Shown here: piece after piece, positions 12,001 through 18,172 of the stretch | How positions within the stretch are numbered: the first letter of the stretch is position 1 | Layout of the letters: each line of letters opens with the position of its first letter | Source: Litoribacter ruber | Lineage (GTDB): Bacteria > Bacteroidota > Bacteroidia > Cytophagales > Cyclobacteriaceae | DNA length: 64,000 nt | NCBI RefSeq assembly: GCF_018500185.1 | Contig: NZ_JAHBGI010000008.1 | Coordinates: 62,001-126,000 of the forward strand | Reading direction: 5' to 3' | Translations under genes and position numbers: made by a program | Notes under the pieces: model-generated | Seen by the model: the letters and a program-made list of their open reading frames with translations, nothing else | Told to the model about the DNA's origin: nothing | The model's database searches: none

Positions 12001-13701
12001 GGGAATTTCGGCGATAGGCACATTGAAAGGAAATTCTTGGGTACAGCCTTTTTCATCTGTGATCAAAACAAAGTTTTCTCCAGGGGGGAGATTCGTGGCT
12101 ATTTGACCTTCTTGGCCATTACTCCACAAATAGGTATAAGGGCCACCCCATCCACCTGATGCTGTCACTGTAGCATTTCCATCAGCAGTACCCAAGCAAG
12201 TTGCCGGATCTGTGTCAAATACAGCTGTAATCGGACCAGGAGGACCTATCACTTCTACTGAAAAAATTTCCTCACAGCCCTCTTTATCTGTCACAGTCAC
12301 TTCATACGTACCTGCCCTTAAGTTTTTGGCAGTTGAGGTTTCCTGTTGAGCTGGATCATTCCACTTATAGGTAAAACCTCCCCAACCTCCTTCAGCAACC
12401 ACCGTAGCAGTACCGTCTGCCCCATCAAAACAGGAGACTGGGGTACTCGAAATCTCACCAGCCGAAATTGGCGCATCAGGAGCCATTACCTCTACCTCAA
12501 AATGAAGCCAACAGTCGGTTACTTGATTGCCACCTTGTCTAATCCGGAATTTGTGAATACCAGCCTCCATATTGGTATATTCCCAATATGGGTTATTACC
12601 CAACCCTATCGACTGGTTAGGATCATGAATCTCTGTTCCACCAGGAGGTGTCCTATAAACTCTCAAGTTTTGTGGAACCCCTAACTGTTTATCCAAATGC
12701 CTATTTATTCTATGGAAGTCAAGAATGATTGTACCATCATTTCCTCCATAACAGGTCACGGGGGAGGTCCGGACACCAATTTCAATTCTTCGCCAATCAG
12801 GAATTTCTATACTGATTATTTCAGGACACTCCTCTCTTCTGTACTCATCTATTACGTGAAGTTCATATAAACCCGCTACCAAGCTGCCAACCTCTACATG
12901 ATTACCGTCAATTGACACCCAACTTGAGGCTGGATGATCGCCATTTATTTCTCTACTTGTAATCCTAAAAAGCCTATATTGAATATTTTCCCCACCATTT
13001 TCCACAAAGTAGCTAAAGGAACCGTTAGCATCGCAGTCCTCAGGGTGTATATTGTCCAAGGCCAATTCAAATGTCTCAATTTCTTCAAAAACCACCTCCA
13101 AAATCTCCCTACAACCTGAATTGTCAATAATCTCCAAGGTGTAGGAACCCGAAGGTATTTCATCCAGGTAGACATCCCGTCCCACTCCGCTTTTCGAATA
13201 TACCGGGCTGGAGGAATGCTCCCCATAAAGATTAAAGGCAAAGGGGGCGGCACCCCCGACAATATTTCCCACAATTTTGCCATAAGACTGCCCCTCACAG
13301 TAGTGATCCTTGTCAAAAGACAGATCATATTGGAAATTTCTGCTGTCGACAAAGTTGAAAGTCTGGGTCAGCTGTTGGATAGGACTGCTGTTATCGAAAA
13401 CGGTAACCGTATACGTCCCGGATTGGGCCATGGACAGGATAGACATGGAGCCATCAGAAATATTATCGACCTGCACCTCCACACCGTCCTTCTGCCACAC
13501 GTATTGATAAGGCGGCAAGCCACCTCTCACCCTAAGCTCGGCCGTTCTTGCGCATTGGGTAAAAGACATGTGATCCACCTGAAGTGGGATGTCGTCAAAA
13601 GTGGCAGAGCTGAAGTGGCTGTACACCATTGTCCCCGAACCTACTAAAAGGAGGGTGGCGACTAAAAACTTGTAAAAAATACTACCGTAAAAGTTCTCCA
13701 T
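1..13701 (-). CDS. Giant SprB-repeat cell-surface protein (3' end outside window)
   Basis: The reading frame is open from an ATG at 13701 to the left edge without a stop, giving 4,567 visible codons; the C-terminus lies outside. The N-terminus (MENFYGSIFYKFLVATLLLV...) is a signal peptide with a hydrophobic core around residues 11-25. From about residue 190 the protein is a string of about 54 units of 75-90 residues, each with a pattern like GxYTVxVxDxNGC followed by a short strand-rich stretch and a second Cys. This is the SprB repeat pattern. In Flavobacterium, SprB is a filament exported by the type IX secretion system and moved along the surface during gliding. The same repeats also occur in other Bacteroidota adhesins, so motility is inference. 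A T9SS C-terminal sorting domain would be expected beyond the window but cannot be seen. Near-identical neighbouring units suggest growth by tandem duplication. Confidence 0.9.
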   Translation of the reverse strand, partial: MENFYGSIFYKFLVATLLLVGSGTMVYSHFSSATFDDIPLQVDHMSFTQCARTAELRVRGGLPPYQYVWQKDGVEVQVDNISDGSMSILSMAQSGTYTVTVFDNSSPIQQLTQTFNFVDSRNFQYDLSFDKDHYCEGQSYGKIVGNIVGGAAPFAFNLYGEHSSSPVYSKSGVGRDVYLDEIPSGSYTLEIIDNSGCREILEVVFEEIETFELALDNIHPEDCDANGSFSYFVENGGENIQYRLFRITSREINGDHPASSWVSIDGNHVEVGSLVAGLYELHVIDEYRREECPEIISIEIPDWRRIEIGVRTSPVTCYGGNDGTIILDFHRINRHLDKQLGVPQNLRVYRTPPGGTEIHDPNQSIGLGNNPYWEYTNMEAGIHKFRIRQGGNQVTDCWLHFEVEVMAPDAPISAGEISSTPVSCFDGADGTATVVAEGGWGGFTYKWNDPAQQETSTAKNLRAGTYEVTVTDKEGCEEIFSVEVIGPPGPITAVFDTDPATCLGTADGNATVTASGGWGGPYTYLWSNGQEGQIATNLPPGENFVLITDEKGCTQEFPFNVPIAEIPEIEVNPVAPICYAQDNGEIHVRIDNSDHNFLTTVNGETKPGNNIAFNNLSPGTYEVVISYGNGCEIIEWATVPDIAELQIDNNELRREHVLCFGEETGSITGIKAIGGNGGYQYEWRKNIGGNFVKIEGEDQSDIFGIGAGSYRLYVTDAKGCSLYEVFTINQPGEFKLVDKTFTDASCFGARDGSAAIVISGGVAPYTYSFNGGAEVTTSNVLLSIPNLPAGDNNVIQIRDANNCQLAPIVFEIEQPEEIIIEKLDLQPESCFNGRDGFIHLDISGGTGNLDIRWTRRGSNSTIGTDQELNGLGPGEYVVRVRDLNNPSCEISREFIIEGTPELLAVPTIEHILCHGEQDGAINLAITGGTLTPGEDYFITWEGPDGFSSVQPNISGLKPGTYSVTILDSKSCQFSMSNLVVREPAGPLAINLINAVNPSCHNGANGRIEINVNGGTGVKTISWYKFNGSAYEQVPGTTSTLAGLAPGKYMAEVVDQNGCMDDLEVELMNPDPLTITVLEVTNPTCFGVNDGSIKIDVQGGSGGPYNYSWSHGSSRQDPVNLGGGTYTVTVRDGYGCEVTSEEITLVEPAQLGITVAEILDPQCFGSPSHIEVNLLGGIEGQRATKWTNLTTETVVAEGEGINRIDNLTPGFYELRYSNNGYCELVRIFQVRGPSEALELVIDMEANTCGPESIALFAKGGIPTYRFEYFNGTQWVRATNAVIASLIAGDHEFRVVDSKGCIDEKTITLTDNAPAFVHAEKVQDISCWGRNDGEILYEIRGATQYSWLKSAGGSVWEVVPGYDFIKTKEGEQRLPDLGEGYYKLRVFYNNVDDCFEDSEDIVIIEPVEFELVKADEVQPVCWDEKGTFTISVDGGNADKRIILTYPDNTFQTIEDVNNRTDYIFTDLPSGDYSYVVEDVNCDPLTGSFHIESIQRPAVDQVIVDDVTCQGAADGRFIFVNPVVEEGRSFQVLVNGTAESPIMDGNQMIFGPKTPGRYIVAIVDALGCSSEDFVIDIEEPERELEITSFMKTDITCFEAGDGKATFEIFGGRQTYRAVLTKVGDSSFSQEIDGISEGNPVLFEGLEVGDYHIEVTDQQENCMDTRTFTINTPDPFIAQENYGSILCLGGTTFIEVNLSGGIAPFDVKYFSLNENGDKFEEFSHLINGNRSVYNNVGAGTYVYEITDRNGCLVESETPIVIDEGQELELTFLSDDETCYNGFNGQIEIAAEGSNDGAYIYYVNNRAYTNPTITGLGKGEYQVYVMNADGCISPAQTVVIDGPEQAFSYTHYSQTNLSCFESENGTISLQLSGGTAPYTVSFEGMDYSLAENEMKVFEGLEAEKQYNFDVVDANGCALVLFPRTLTQPDELKVTHRFQDILCFGGTTEIQLSVQGGTLPFTVSWQYSQDNVTFTQLAETGRTLSNAYAGYYKYVLTDDKGCEFEDEIHVPQPDLLDFNFDVTDVTCFRGEDGSIRFTPEGGLAGDYRLFVNNREVAAVGGVFEIRDLKFGDYTAYFTRGNCISETKTIRVNQPLAGISVNLQYQEDVRCFEGTTNVVFNIQGGNGIYTAFLNEREITLEGNQIMFDEVPAGQYQLRVEDQKGCDWEGEITITQPDPIQISQAKVTETTCFEGGDGQIEITVTGGTGVIRYEWTNLATGDMIGNTNRVSNLAEGEYEVRVYDDRQCDIVERYEITAPEEITFEVDVEDVLCFGGNTGSIIIKNPQGGRGNYRLIIDGISRTGLSVNNLRAKQTYQVWLMDGAECSSDIIEVEIKEPPLLTVSATGTPETCYNANDGTAALTIAGGAGGAIARWSDGGVGPVRTNLYPGMYQYEVTDANGCKVFGSVRIERAEPIQVDSQISNILCFGESTGKIELDISGGTGTYSYEWKNLATGQAISSEKNLTNVPAGDYRVTITDANECTIGRTFTLTQPSQALSVDALVSDVQCHGDTNGEIRLLLEGGTGFRHVRWHDLPTTDESHVRNREELPAGDYTVTVTDANNCQVTETFTVEEPAKLIVKTVAQEDVSCKGGEDGSVKISVEGGAGAPIITWLHNGSRSLEQTGLKAGTYIVNVTDSRNYCLVQHAVEIKEPAAHLAAEVNLELETCGDQNTMIAEVIPSGGNGGYRFEWRFAGTETVIDRNQRALGLAPGDYEVTVIDAKDCDIVKTVTVFDANLEFTATPAPALCFGDATGAITISDIRGGTGNYTWEVNGVEVTTGFTQSGLAAGVYTVTVRDSMNCFVVENDVEVGQPDPLGFDFDNLQHETCYLAKNGSVTIVPQGGTGDLNIRWDNNSTSFTRNNLAPGRHTFVITDQYCRLDGEVFIEEATQISLTQEIVSPVLCFGDSTGEVEITVEGGAGDYTFKWYRTSDMETVISEEQSLTGVVAGNYRLHVSDANGCTIISRVYQITQPTAALSARADVTHISCFRADDGQIRVIANGGTGDKTVTWEDTDFEGETRSGLSPGTYKYTVRDKNNCEIHGEETILEPELLVVDPEITAVSCKGGNTGEIELLVTGGSGDYSVIWENSGNKELKRSGLRAGSYTYTVSDGKCEVSNTIEIAEPEFDLSAEVMVRLETCGEQSSMVVEVTAQGGNGGYSYTWSDPSWTGSRQEGVQPGSYSVIVEDGKGCDITKTFDVYDANITFTATPTDVLCHDGNTGSITLSDIKGGVSPYKFFVAGVQLDEGSFRRSGMVAGTYSVVVEDANECREEVEVVIGQPEQIGFDFETLQHETCFSAGDGVVEIRAFGGVGELSIVWDNGNRDFLRESLSPRTHTFRITDENQCFYDGEVTIQAATQMRFTQEELVPVLCHGDETGGVNISVSGGRGDYSYNWYLASDTQRENVISTDRNLANVEAGSYLVVVTDLSGCSIDRTFQVTQPAAKLTASHTFKNISCYMAGDGSITVSPFGGTGIREVSWEDTDVKGATRTGLEPGTYKYTVTDANLCTTMGQVTITEPTELTVTPEIKDVTCKGMTNGEIELKVEGGSGDYSVIWENSGNKSLRRTGLAAGTYTYTVSDGKCEFSETITIEEPELDLTAQVVANLEACGEQSSMVAEVTPIGGNGGYQYEWRLKGSLEVLFTDARVEGIPAGEYEIKILDAKECFIIEELTVFDASLRFEASATDVSCHDGSNGTISISNRAGGIGPYKWYVVIDNQEVEVGSGLTRGGLKAGTYKVILEDAMLCRVEQQVEIKEPEALGFTSSVRDQSCFNVQDGRIVIFPSGGVGNYSIVWDDPAGNDFIREGLVPNRYTFTLYDANNGAQCSIIGEVFVQGATQVTIESDQVQHVLCHGDQTGGVELVDIKGGTGDYEFVWVRINQDLSETEVATSRNLSGQVAGRYKVYVKDGNGCGINKTFNINQPDTKLSVEPLVMDVRCHNGSDGSIRLMPSGGFGNKTVKWADLSDNHEDQGKLERRNLAPGTYEATVTDQNGCFVTEKYVVENPEEIIIKVIDKRDVLCYGEKTGMIEIEVTGGSGNYVPNWGPFGQGYKLENLAAGDYMVTIFDGNCQKFEIITIEQPARRLEAEITVKVDICGDSKEIYAEVEPDGGVGPYTFQWNDAAQSTTAKVVDLAPGTYKVVITDDNKCVIEKEVVMPEPQEPMTLTLVGKMSVCFNGDQAEIEAKVEGGSGDFEFKWSHSSSLIGEKATDLNPGTYTVRAIDKETGCWVEESYYIVPMDQKIVRQAALQNVSCEGVNDGTVTYEMTGYQAPFTVDLIVNDNVIRKMRFTEDVFTIDQLSPRGYAVKIEDALECSVNRTFTIEAPQPLKISENRVTQHISCHFANDGRIFLPVTGGIGSYVYEWQKEGEEEIFTTTLPERKNLGPGIYSVTVSSGACSITEVIEIIEPPLLEMTEQYSEMLECNGSLEGFIHIDAKGGWGTREIFWSDDEDEKSYSRSGLPAGVYEVRVEDENGCYVEKTIIIEEPEEIDAYLTTSLEVDCEERTVVGKAYLTVTGGTGEYQINWSNGEQNVDEISFTQDGKFSVTILDENGCMEYVETVIEFPPSFATADFSYTVIETQ
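1960..6700 (-). repeat. Higher-order tandem repeat of about 1.4 kb inside the giant gene
   Basis: Within the giant gene, blocks of six SprB units recur with a period of about 1.40-1.44 kb. Equivalent segments are seen near 1965, 3408, 4810 and 6241. A second series is at 2705, 4119 and 5519, a third near 2949 and 4360, and a fourth near 2210, 3645, 5050 and 6475. Matched blocks share long imperfect identity, whereas adjacent single units are much more diverged. This gives about three full copies plus a partial one. Boundaries are approximate because they were found by eye. Confidence 0.75.
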
Positions 13702-13802
13702 ATAATAATTTCACTACCGAAACCCCAATTTATCGTATAACCCACTGGTTTTTGGATATGAAAATTGGCGTTTTACTTAATTTTATTTGGATTTGGTGTT
13801 TT

Positions 13803-13846
13803 CAAATATCATTTTTTGCACTTTGCTAGTTATAAAATGATATTTG
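13803..13846 (-). promoter_or_regulatory. 13-bp perfect inverted repeat upstream of the giant gene
   Basis: CAAATATCATTTT at 13803-13815 is the exact reverse complement of AAAATGATATTTG at 13834-13846, with an 18-bp spacer. It lies 102-145 bp upstream of the adhesin start codon. It could be an operator with two half sites or a leader hairpin. It lacks the GC-rich stem of an ordinary terminator. Confidence 0.5.
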
Positions 13847-13985
13847 GATTAACCTCATTTAACTTAGAAATAAAGTAAATAATAGACGTAATATCCAAAT
13901 AATCTTGTGATTATATTTTCTAAGGTGTATATCAGGAGGAAAACTTCGTGGGACTTAAAGCAAAAAACGGGATGGGGAGGGCAAA

Positions 13986-14014
13986 ATAAAAACCCCGGAG
14001 AGTTGGCTCCGGGG
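13986..14014 (-). terminator. Rho-independent terminator of lysA
   Basis: CCCCGGAG at 13993-14000 pairs with CTCCGGGG at 14007-14014 around a 6-nt loop. Reading on the minus strand the stem is followed by a T tract (13986-13992). It lies about 137 bp beyond the lysA stop codon. Confidence 0.85.
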
Positions 14015-14150
14015 CTTCATGAAATAGTTACAACTACCAGGGCTATTTGCAGTGGTCAACTTGTTTTGTAAAAATATCAATTTGCTTTAAATCCTCAAAG
14101 CAAAATCTTGTTAAAATTTCAATAAAATCTATAAATATGAATAATTCAAT

Positions 14151-15383
14151 TTATAGCTCAATTGCTATCTGATGCCTCAAAATATCCTCAAATGATTCCC
14201 TTTTCCGTATCAAATGGGCCTTGCCGTTTAAAATCATGACTTCCGCGGGCCTTAGGCGGCTGTTGTAATTAGATGCCATGCTGAATCCATAAGCTCCCGC
14301 ATTTTTGATCGCCAAGATATCTCCCTCTTTCACTTCCTTCAATTTTCTATCCGCAGCAATCGTGTCTGTTTCGCAAATGTATCCCACTATAGTGTACACA
14401 CGCTCAGGACCTTCCAGTCTGGAAATGTTTTCCACACCATGGTAGGCATCATACATCATCGGCCGGATGAGGTGGTTCAACCCGGAATCCACACCAATGA
14501 ATGTCGAGGCAGGCGTGGCTTTGATTACATTGGTTTTTACCAATAATACCCCGCATTCACTGACTAGAAACTTACCCGGCTCAAACCAGATTTCAAGCTC
14601 CCGCCCGTATTCCTTACAAAACTCCTTGAAGGCAGCCGACACTTTTTCTCCTACCTCCAAAATATCCGTAGCGATATCTCCTTCCTTGTAGGCCACTTTA
14701 AAACCTCCCCCAAAATCAAGGAAAGTCAGGTCTTTAAATTCCCTAGCAGCATCAAAAAGGATTTCGGCACCTTTCAGAAACACCTCGGCATCCAGAATAT
14801 CCGAACCCGTATGCACATGCAGACCCGTCACATTTAGCTTGTGAGCCTCCACTATCTTTAGGATGTGCTTTAACTGGAGAATGCTGATGCCAAATTTGCT
14901 ATCAATATGTCCTACCGAGATTTTGGCATTGCCACCGGCCAAAATGTGGGGGTTGAGGCGGATACAAATCGGCACTTTGCTGCCATACTCCGTCCCAAAG
15001 TGCTCCAACATGGGAATGTTGTCAATGTTGATCATTACGCCCAAATCCACGGCTTCCTGGATTTCCTCAAACGAAACACAGTTTGGCGTGTACATAATTT
15101 CATTAGGCTCAAAACCAACATGCAGGCATAACTTGACTTCCTCTATGGAAACCGCATCCACACCGGTACCCGACTTTTTCATCAATTTTAGCACATTGAT
15201 GTTTGAAAGGGCCTTGGTAGCATATTTGATTTTCAGGTTGACAGTGGAAAAGGCCTGTTTGAGCAGATTGACCTGGTCTATGATCTTTTGCCCGTTATAG
15301 ACATATAATGGTGTACCAAACTCTTTGGTCAAGTCCAAAAGGGACACCCCCTGAATTTCAAATTGCTGATTGCTGATTTCCAT
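14151..15383 (-). CDS. lysA: Diaminopimelate decarboxylase
   Basis: 410 residues, normal for LysA. It decarboxylates meso-diaminopimelate to L-lysine with PLP, the last step of the DAP pathway in the cytoplasm. Visible family motifs are the PLP lysine K57 in KYATKALSN, the HVHTGSD segment, the glycine-rich FLDFGGGF phosphate-binding loop, EPGKFLVSECG, the catalytic cysteine in YICETD, and the C-terminal GAYGFSMASNYNSR segment. It is transcribed alone, ends in a clear terminator, and diverges from the histidine kinase gene with 173 bp between them. lysC, the first enzyme of the same pathway, is at 60.2 kb, so the pathway genes are scattered. Confidence 0.93.
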   Translation of the reverse strand: MEISNQQFEIQGVSLLDLTKEFGTPLYVYNGQKIIDQVNLLKQAFSTVNLKIKYATKALSNINVLKLMKKSGTGVDAVSIEEVKLCLHVGFEPNEIMYTPNCVSFEEIQEAVDLGVMINIDNIPMLEHFGTEYGSKVPICIRLNPHILAGGNAKISVGHIDSKFGISILQLKHILKIVEAHKLNVTGLHVHTGSDILDAEVFLKGAEILFDAAREFKDLTFLDFGGGFKVAYKEGDIATDILEVGEKVSAAFKEFCKEYGRELEIWFEPGKFLVSECGVLLVKTNVIKATPASTFIGVDSGLNHLIRPMMYDAYHGVENISRLEGPERVYTIVGYICETDTIAADRKLKEVKEGDILAIKNAGAYGFSMASNYNSRLRPAEVMILNGKAHLIRKRESFEDILRHQIAIEL

Positions 15384-15456
15384 ATTTCCTTATTTGCCGA
15401 CAAATATATAGATTGCCCTACAGGAATAAAAAATAGTTTGTGAATTCTCTCTACCC

Positions 15457-15484
15457 CTTCCGTCCTCGGTCTCCTGTCTTCCAA
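15457..15484. repeat. Degenerate GGAGACC/GGAAGAC short tandem repeat
   Basis: On the minus strand this stretch reads as 7-bp units related to GGAGACC, GAGGACG and GGAAGAC. A similar element (GAAGACC, GAAGACC, GGAGACC) lies at 50490-50510. It sits in the lysA/histidine kinase intergenic region. Confidence 0.4.
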
Positions 15485-15556
15485 TTCAACCCAAAACCTT
15501 GGTTAAATATTGTTAAGCCAATAGCCCCCAGTGGATTTATACTATAAATTTGTAAC

Positions 15557-17278
15557 ATGTCCAAAACCAAAATGAACATAGTGATCGTCTTGATGTCCAT
15601 CGCCACGCTGGGGCTGGTGGCCTTCCAGTACTACTGGGTCAACGACGCACTGAAGATTAACCAGGAAAGGTTTGAGCAAAATGTCTATCAATCCCTTGCC
15701 TCCACGGTGGACAAACTGGAGAAAAGCGAGGCCAAGGACATGTTTCTTAACAACCTTATTCAGGACACGGCCATGCAGGAGTCATTTTTTCAACGCATAG
15801 AGCCAATTGAATTTACAGTGAGAAGGCGGCAGGTGAGCCGCAAGCGCCCATCTATGGTCGACAGCATATTTACGACCACCATGCCGGAGATTTCCTCCTC
15901 CTTTGAAAAGCTGATCCAGTCATACGGTGGTGACCTCGAGCTCATCGTGGATGTGGAAAGCTTTTTCACCTACATGCCTCCCTCCGTAGCCAAGCAGCAT
16001 CTAACCCCAGATGAATTGGAAATCCTGCTCAACGAAAAAGAGAGGGAATACCAGTATCTGCAGGATCAATCCAGAGGCAACAGGAACAGACGGGCTTCTA
16101 GACCTGAAGTCTTTCAGAGTGAAATCGTAGAGGATATCAGGCTTCCCAAGGATGCTGCAGACCGTATCGTAAAGGCCAACCTCAAAATTGAAGTGATGGA
16201 AAAGGTGTGGAATGAGATGATGGAAGGGCAGAAAAAGATCATGGACAGGATCGATTCCGATGAAGTAAAACATACCATTACCTCGCAACTCGCCCAGCGT
16301 GGCATCAACCAGCATTTCAAACTTGCAGTATTGGATGATTCCGATTCTATCATTGGATTGAGCGACCCCAACCTGAAAGAGGAAATGCTATATGGGGGTA
16401 TCAAAGCCAGACTTTTCCCCAGTGATATTGTGGGACGGGAAAATTACTTGCTGATCCATTTCCCGGAAAAGCAAAAGTTTTTGCTCAAGCAGGTATGGAT
16501 GCCTTTGATGAGTTCATTGGCATTTCTCGTGATCATCATCGGCTGTTTTGTATACGCCATCAGGGTAATAATTCGCCAAAAGAAGCTTTCTGAGACGAAA
16601 AACGACTTTATCAACAACATGACCCATGAGTTCAAAACCCCCATTGCTACAGTGAGTTTGGCAGTGGAAGCTTTGCAGGATCCGGACTTGTTGAATGCTG
16701 AAAACTTCCGCAACCGCTATTTGGGCATCATCAAGGAGGAGAACAAAAGATTGGGAGTGCACGTAGAAAAGGTATTACAGGCGGCGGCACTTGATAAAAA
16801 GGATTTTAAACTCAAGTTTGAAAAAGTCAACCTTGCGGAAATTTTAGAGAAAGCCAAACAACATATCGCCCTGCAAGTTGAAAAGAGGGATGGGGTGATC
16901 AAGTCGGAAATAGATCTCAAAAACCCTTATGTACAGGGGGATCCTTTCCATTTGGCCAATATTATCAACAACCTATTGGACAATGCCAACAAGTATTCTC
17001 AGGATAAACCTGAGATCACGCTATCGGCATTTGAAGATGACCACAGAGTGGTGGTCAAGATCCAGGACAAAGGGATTGGGATGAACAAAGAAGCACAAAG
17101 AAAGATTTTCGATAAGTTTTACCGAGTGCCTACTGGCAACGTACATGATGTAAAAGGCTTCGGACTTGGATTGGCTTATGTCAAAACGATGGTTGAGGCA
17201 CATAGAGGGGAGGTTTTTGTAGAGAGCGAACCTGAGAGAGGAAGTATTTTCACTATATATTTACCCAAAAAGAAATGA
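15557..17278 (+). CDS. Membrane sensor histidine kinase
   Basis: 573 residues. TM1 is at about 7-27 and TM2 at about 315-338, flanking a periplasmic region of about 285 residues with no recognisable ligand domain. The cytoplasmic part has the H box NNMTHEFKTP with the phosphorylated histidine H357, an N box (NIINNLLDNANKYS), a G1 box (QDKGIGM) and a G2 box (GFGLGLAYV), so dimerisation and ATPase domains are intact. It is probably a bifunctional kinase/phosphatase. It overlaps the downstream response regulator by 4 bp (ATGA), so the two form a cognate pair. The layout resembles RprX-type kinases of Bacteroidota; the signal sensed is unknown. Confidence 0.9.
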   Translation: MSKTKMNIVIVLMSIATLGLVAFQYYWVNDALKINQERFEQNVYQSLASTVDKLEKSEAKDMFLNNLIQDTAMQESFFQRIEPIEFTVRRRQVSRKRPSMVDSIFTTTMPEISSSFEKLIQSYGGDLELIVDVESFFTYMPPSVAKQHLTPDELEILLNEKEREYQYLQDQSRGNRNRRASRPEVFQSEIVEDIRLPKDAADRIVKANLKIEVMEKVWNEMMEGQKKIMDRIDSDEVKHTITSQLAQRGINQHFKLAVLDDSDSIIGLSDPNLKEEMLYGGIKARLFPSDIVGRENYLLIHFPEKQKFLLKQVWMPLMSSLAFLVIIIGCFVYAIRVIIRQKKLSETKNDFINNMTHEFKTPIATVSLAVEALQDPDLLNAENFRNRYLGIIKEENKRLGVHVEKVLQAAALDKKDFKLKFEKVNLAEILEKAKQHIALQVEKRDGVIKSEIDLKNPYVQGDPFHLANIINNLLDNANKYSQDKPEITLSAFEDDHRVVVKIQDKGIGMNKEAQRKIFDKFYRVPTGNVHDVKGFGLGLAYVKTMVEAHRGEVFVESEPERGSIFTIYLPKKK

Positions 17279-17973
17279 GCAAAGCAAAACTTTTAGTAGT
17301 AGAGGACGATCCTAATTTAGGGGATATATTGCAGGAATACCTAACCATGAAAGGGTACGACACCACCCTGTGCAAAGATGGGGAAGAAGGCTGGAACAAG
17401 TTCAAAAAGGACAAATTCAATCTTTGTATCTTGGATGTGATGATGCCTAAAAAGGACGGCTTCACATTGGGAAAAGAGATCAAAAAAGTAGAGGAAAACA
17501 TCCCCATTATTTATTTGACAGCCAAAAATCTCAAGGACGATGTGATCGAGGGCCTCAAAGTAGGCGCGGATGATTACATCACCAAGCCTTTTAGTATGGA
17601 AGAGCTCCTGTTGAGGATTTCGGCCATTCTGAAAAGGACCATGCGAGGTAGCGGTGCTGCCAGCAGCCTCAAAAGCTACAAATTCGGAGATTTCACCCTG
17701 CACTACGATCAGCAGATCCTCGAAAGCCCGAACGGCAAAAACAAACTCACCAGTAAAGAGAACGAACTTCTCCGCCTTCTTGCCGCTGAAGTCAACAACA
17801 ACGTGAGCAGAAGCCATGCCCTAAAGCAGATCTGGGGGGATGACAGTTACTTCAATGCCAGAAGTATGGATGTTTATCTCAGTAAGATCAGAAAGCTATT
17901 GAAAGAAGATCCCAAAGTGCAGATCATCACGCTTCATGGCGAAGGGTTTAAGCTCGTGGTCGGGGAGGTATAA
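17275..17973 (+). CDS. OmpR-family response regulator
   Basis: 232 residues. The receiver domain (1-120) has the acidic pair E10/D11, phospho-acceptor D54 in CILDVMMPKKDG, the switch threonine in IIYLTAKN and the lysine in ITKPFS. The C-terminal winged-helix DNA-binding domain (about 135-230) carries LTSKENELLRLL and the RSMDVYLSKIRKLL recognition region. It is a transcription factor controlled by the upstream kinase through an overlapping start codon. The best match by pattern is RprY-type regulators of Bacteroidota; targets are not visible here. Confidence 0.92.
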   Translation: MSKAKLLVVEDDPNLGDILQEYLTMKGYDTTLCKDGEEGWNKFKKDKFNLCILDVMMPKKDGFTLGKEIKKVEENIPIIYLTAKNLKDDVIEGLKVGADDYITKPFSMEELLLRISAILKRTMRGSGAASSLKSYKFGDFTLHYDQQILESPNGKNKLTSKENELLRLLAAEVNNNVSRSHALKQIWGDDSYFNARSMDVYLSKIRKLLKEDPKVQIITLHGEGFKLVVGEV

Positions 17974-18171
17974 ATGAACGGACAAAACAGAAAAGACATA
18001 TCAATTGGCCAGCTGGTCAATGTGGTCCAAAAGCAGGACCAGAGGTCCGGAGACCTTACCGAGGGGGTGGTCAAGGCAATTTTGACCAAATCTCCCTTTC
18101 ATCCACATGGCATCAAGGTCAAACTTGAAGATGGCACGGTGGGTAGGGTAAAGGAAATATTGGAGGAATAA
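17974..18171 (+). CDS. ywbE: YwbE family small protein
   Basis: 65 residues starting directly after the response regulator stop codon, so translationally linked. The sequence IGQLVNVVQKQDQRSGDLTEG, followed by TKSPFHPHGIKVKLEDG and VGRVKEIL, is the complete YwbE (DUF2196) signature. The family is small, widespread, predicted to be a basic beta-rich fold, and has no established function. Its position after a two-component system may only be transcriptional. It ends one base before the convergent outer-membrane gene's end, with no terminator visible between them. Confidence 0.85.
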   Translation: MNGQNRKDISIGQLVNVVQKQDQRSGDLTEGVVKAILTKSPFHPHGIKVKLEDGTVGRVKEILEE

Positions 18172-18172
18172 A

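Larger units (their letters stand above)
13702..14150. other. Intergenic region between giant adhesin gene and lysA
   Basis: About 450 AT-rich bases with no credible gene. It holds the lysA terminator near 13986-14014 and a large inverted repeat at 13803-13846. The octamer ATTTGGAT occurs at 13785-13792 and 13842-13849, and its complement ATCCAAAT at 13893-13900. No exact TAnnTTTG promoter box was found upstream of the adhesin gene on the minus strand; the closest is GATATTTG at 13803-13810. Confidence 0.6.

Noticed and set aside
15545-15552. TAAATTTG just before the histidine kinase start, and similar boxes at 38955-38962 (lptC) and 48746-48753 (gpmI)
   Set aside because: They match the -7 consensus but end only 4 bp from the start codon and lack a TTG at the right distance, so they are probably AT-rich leader sequence rather than promoters.
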